64,000 nt of DNA, taken from Enterobacteriaceae bacterium UBA2655 (GTDB lineage: Bacteria; Pseudomonadota; Gammaproteobacteria; Enterobacterales; Enterobacteriaceae). The stretch spans positions 57,667 to 121,666 of the forward strand of contig DENB01000029.1 of the NCBI GenBank assembly GCA_002359495.1, read 5' to 3'. Made by a program: the position numbers and the translations under genes. This document shows, in pieces, positions 62,241-64,000 of the stretch. Under the pieces are notes generated by a model. The model saw nothing but the letters and a program-made list of their open reading frames with translations. It did no database searches and was not told where the DNA came from. Within the stretch, counting starts at the first letter, position 1; every line of letters starts with the position of its first letter.

Positions 62241-63572
62241 TTAGCGCACCAGGCAGGGACGCTTGTTATCGAACGTCCAGCCGGGCACGAGGAACTGCAT
62301 GGCCTGCGCGTCGTCGCGCGCGCCAAGCCCATGTTTCTGGTACAGGGCGTTCGCCTGCATCACCTGATCCATATCCAGCTCGACGCCCAGTCCCGGTTTT
62401 TGCGGCACCTGCACCATGCCGCCCTTGATCTGCAACGGCTCTTTGGTCAGGCGCTGGTTGCCCTCCTGCCAGATCCAGTGGGTATCGATAGCGGTAATGG
62501 CGCCCGGCGCGGCGGCGGCGACATGGGTAAACATCGCCAGCGAAACGTCGAAGTGGTTATTGGAGTGCGAACCCCAAGTCAGGCCGAAGTCGTGACACAT
62601 CTGCGCCACCCGCACCGAACCCTGCAGGGTCCAGAAGTGCGGATCCGCCAGCGGAATATCCACCGACTGCAGCGACAGGGTATGCCCCATCTGACGCCAG
62701 TCGGTGGCGATCATATTGGTGGCGGTCGGCAGGCCGGTGGCGCGGCGAAACTCCGCCATCACCTCGCGACCGGAATAACCCTGCTCGGCGCCGCAGGGAT
62801 CTTCCGCATAGGCCAGCACGTTTTTTAGCTGCTTGCCCAGCAGGATCGCTTCATTAAGCGACCAGGCGCCGTTGGGATCGAGCGTAATGCGCGCCTCGGG
62901 AAAACGCTGCGCCAGCGCGGTCACCGCCTCCGCCTCTTCTCCGCCGCGCAGCACGCCGCCTTTCAGTTTGAAATCGTTGAAGCCATATTTGTCGTAAGCT
63001 GCCTCGGCCAGGCGCACCACCGCTTCAGGCGTCAGCGCCTCTTCGTGGCGCAGGCGATACCAATCGCATTTGTCGTCCGGCTGGCTTTGATACGGCAGGT
63101 CGGTTTTCTTGCGATCGCCGACATAGAACAGATAGCCGAGCATCTCGACCCGCTCGCGCTGCTGCCCTTCGCCCAGCAGACTGGCGACGTTGACCTCCAG
63201 GTGCTGGCCCAGCAGGTCCAGCAGCGCCGCTTCGATGCCGGTCACCACATGAATGGTGGTGCGCAGATCGAAGGTTTGCTTGCCGCGTCCGCCGGCATCG
63301 CGATCGGCGAAGGTGGTGCGCACCAGGTTGAGAATATTTTTGTATTCGCCGATGGGTTTCTGCGCCACCAGCGCAGCGGCGTCCTCCAGCGTCTGTCGAA
63401 TTTTTTCGCCGCCGGGGATCTCGCCGACGCCGGTGTGGCCCGCGTTGTCCTTGATGATGACGATATTACGAGTAAAGAACGGCGCATGTGCCCCGCTCAG
63501 GTTCAGCAGCATGCTGTCGTAGCCCGCAACCGGGATCACCTGCATTGATGTGACTTTAGGTGTGGTACTCAT
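62241..63572 (-). CDS. gudD: Glucarate dehydratase GudD
   Basis: GudD dehydrates D-glucarate to 5-keto-4-deoxy-D-glucarate and belongs to the enolase superfamily. The catalytic K-x-K ([12 protein letters not shown]), metal ligands in [17 protein letters not shown] and [12 protein letters not shown], and the histidine in GSHSNNHFD are present. The C-terminus reads [12 protein letters not shown]. Length is 443 aa (E. coli 446). It is followed by garL and preceded 11 nt upstream by the paralogue gudX. Confidence 0.97.
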   Translation of the reverse strand: MSTTPKVTSMQVIPVAGYDSMLLNLSGAHAPFFTRNIVIIKDNAGHTGVGEIPGGEKIRQTLEDAAALVAQKPIGEYKNILNLVRTTFADRDAGGRGKQTFDLRTTIHVVTGIEAALLDLLGQHLEVNVASLLGEGQQRERVEMLGYLFYVGDRKKTDLPYQSQPDDKCDWYRLRHEEALTPEAVVRLAEAAYDKYGFNDFKLKGGVLRGGEEAEAVTALAQRFPEARITLDPNGAWSLNEAILLGKQLKNVLAYAEDPCGAEQGYSGREVMAEFRRATGLPTATNMIATDWRQMGHTLSLQSVDIPLADPHFWTLQGSVRVAQMCHDFGLTWGSHSNNHFDVSLAMFTHVAAAAPGAITAIDTHWIWQEGNQRLTKEPLQIKGGMVQVPQKPGLGVELDMDQVMQANALYQKHGLGARDDAQAMQFLVPGWTFDNKRPCLVR

Positions 63573-63583
63573 CCTCTGCTCCT

Positions 63584-64000
63584 TTATGCTGTCGCGCGGC
63601 CAAACGCCGGGCGCTTGCGGTCAAAAGTCCAACCGGGAATCAGGTACTGCATCGCCGTGGCGTCGTTACGCGCGCCGGCCGGCAGCGATTGATAGAGCGC
63701 GTGCGCCTGACGCAGGCGGTCCCAGTCCAGCTCAACGCCCAGACCCGGCTTATCCGGCACGGCGATCTTGCCGTTGCGGATTTGCAGCGGCTCTTTAGTC
63801 AGGCGCTGATCGCCCTCCTGCCAAATCCAGTGGGTATCGATGGCCGTGGGTTTGCCCGGCGCCGCCGCGCCGACATGGGTAAACATCGCCAGAGAGATAT
63901 CGAAGTGATTATTGGAGTGGCAGCCCCAGGTCAGGCCCCAGTCGTCGCACAGTTGCGCGACGCGCACCGCGCCGCTCATGGTCCAGAAGTGCGGATCCGC
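63584..64000 (-). CDS. gudX: Glucarate dehydratase-related protein GudX, 3' part
   Basis: Only the last 138 codons are present; the frame is open to the right edge of the window and continues as A-D-P-H-F-W-T before M-S-G-A-V-R. The fragment matches GudX rather than GudD at diagnostic places: GCHSNNHFD (Cys in place of Ser), [14 protein letters not shown] and the C-terminus RKRPAFGR. GudX is a close GudD paralogue with weak glucarate/idarate dehydratase activity in E. coli. The pair arose by tandem duplication. A transporter gene gudP would be expected further right. Confidence 0.93.
   Translation of the reverse strand, partial: ADPHFWTMSGAVRVAQLCDDWGLTWGCHSNNHFDISLAMFTHVGAAAPGKPTAIDTHWIWQEGDQRLTKEPLQIRNGKIAVPDKPGLGVELDWDRLRQAHALYQSLPAGARNDATAMQYLIPGWTFDRKRPAFGRATA

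Overview
The window reads as a chromosomal segment of an Enterobacterales bacterium, most likely an Erwiniaceae (Erwinia/Pantoea/Mixta type). The right two thirds keep the enteric backbone order mutS | rpoS-nlpD-pcm-surE-truD-ispF-ispD-ftsB-ygbE | cysC-N-D-G | iap | cysH-I-J | queD | queE | eno-pyrG-mazG-relA-rlmD | barA. Three features differ from E. coli K-12: cysG sits upstream of cysDNC, no mazEF lies between relA and mazG, and an exported inorganic pyrophosphatase gene sits between queD and queE. The genus is inferred from protein similarity and order only; there is no rRNA.

Region 1 (1-22339) is a compact flagellar locus. From the left edge: fliT(partial)-fliS-fliD on the minus strand, divergent fliC, then one long minus-strand array flgBCDEFGHIJKL > fliA > flhDC > motAB > cheAW, with divergent flgA-flgM-flgN on the plus strand. 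It carries all three regulatory tiers: FlhD4C2, sigma-28 (FliA) with its anti-sigma FlgM, and late genes. Good sigma-28 promoter matches precede fliD, fliC, flgK and flgM. Export-apparatus and basal-body genes (fliE-R, flhBA) would have to lie left of the window or elsewhere. cheR, cheB, cheY, cheZ and fliZ are not present. FliA and FlhD look much more diverged from the E. coli proteins than the backbone proteins do, which suggests a supernumerary flagellar system rather than the primary one (inference).

Region 2 (22340-27006) is an AT-rich accessory stretch between flgN and mutS. It holds a Tsr-like chemoreceptor gene and a gene for an SGNH-hydrolase-like protein of unknown function. Each is broken by what looks like a single-base deletion; this is either real decay or a sequencing artefact.

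Region 3 (27007-36393) is mismatch repair (mutS) facing the rpoS cluster: stationary-phase sigma factor, the amidase activator NlpD, protein and metabolite repair (pcm, surE), a tRNA pseudouridine synthase, two MEP isoprenoid enzymes and the divisome protein FtsB.

Region 4 (36449-46413) is assimilatory sulfate reduction: activation (CysDN, CysC), PAPS reduction (CysH), sulfite reduction (CysJI) and the siroheme supply for CysI (CysG), with a divergent Iap-family protein that appears to have lost its catalytic glutamate. Region 5 (46709-59245) covers queuosine precursor synthesis (queD, queE), a predicted periplasmic pyrophosphatase, enolase, CTP synthase, MazG, RelA, RlmD and the BarA sensor kinase. 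Region 6 (59293-64000) is a glucarate/galactarate operon gudX-gudD-garL-garR-garK, cut by the right edge.

The most noteworthy observations are the self-contained flagellar locus whose master regulator lies inside and downstream of its own regulon, several strong intercistronic stem-loops in that locus (one with mutually exclusive pairings before flgH), the two frameshifted accessory genes, and the apparent Iap pseudoenzyme.
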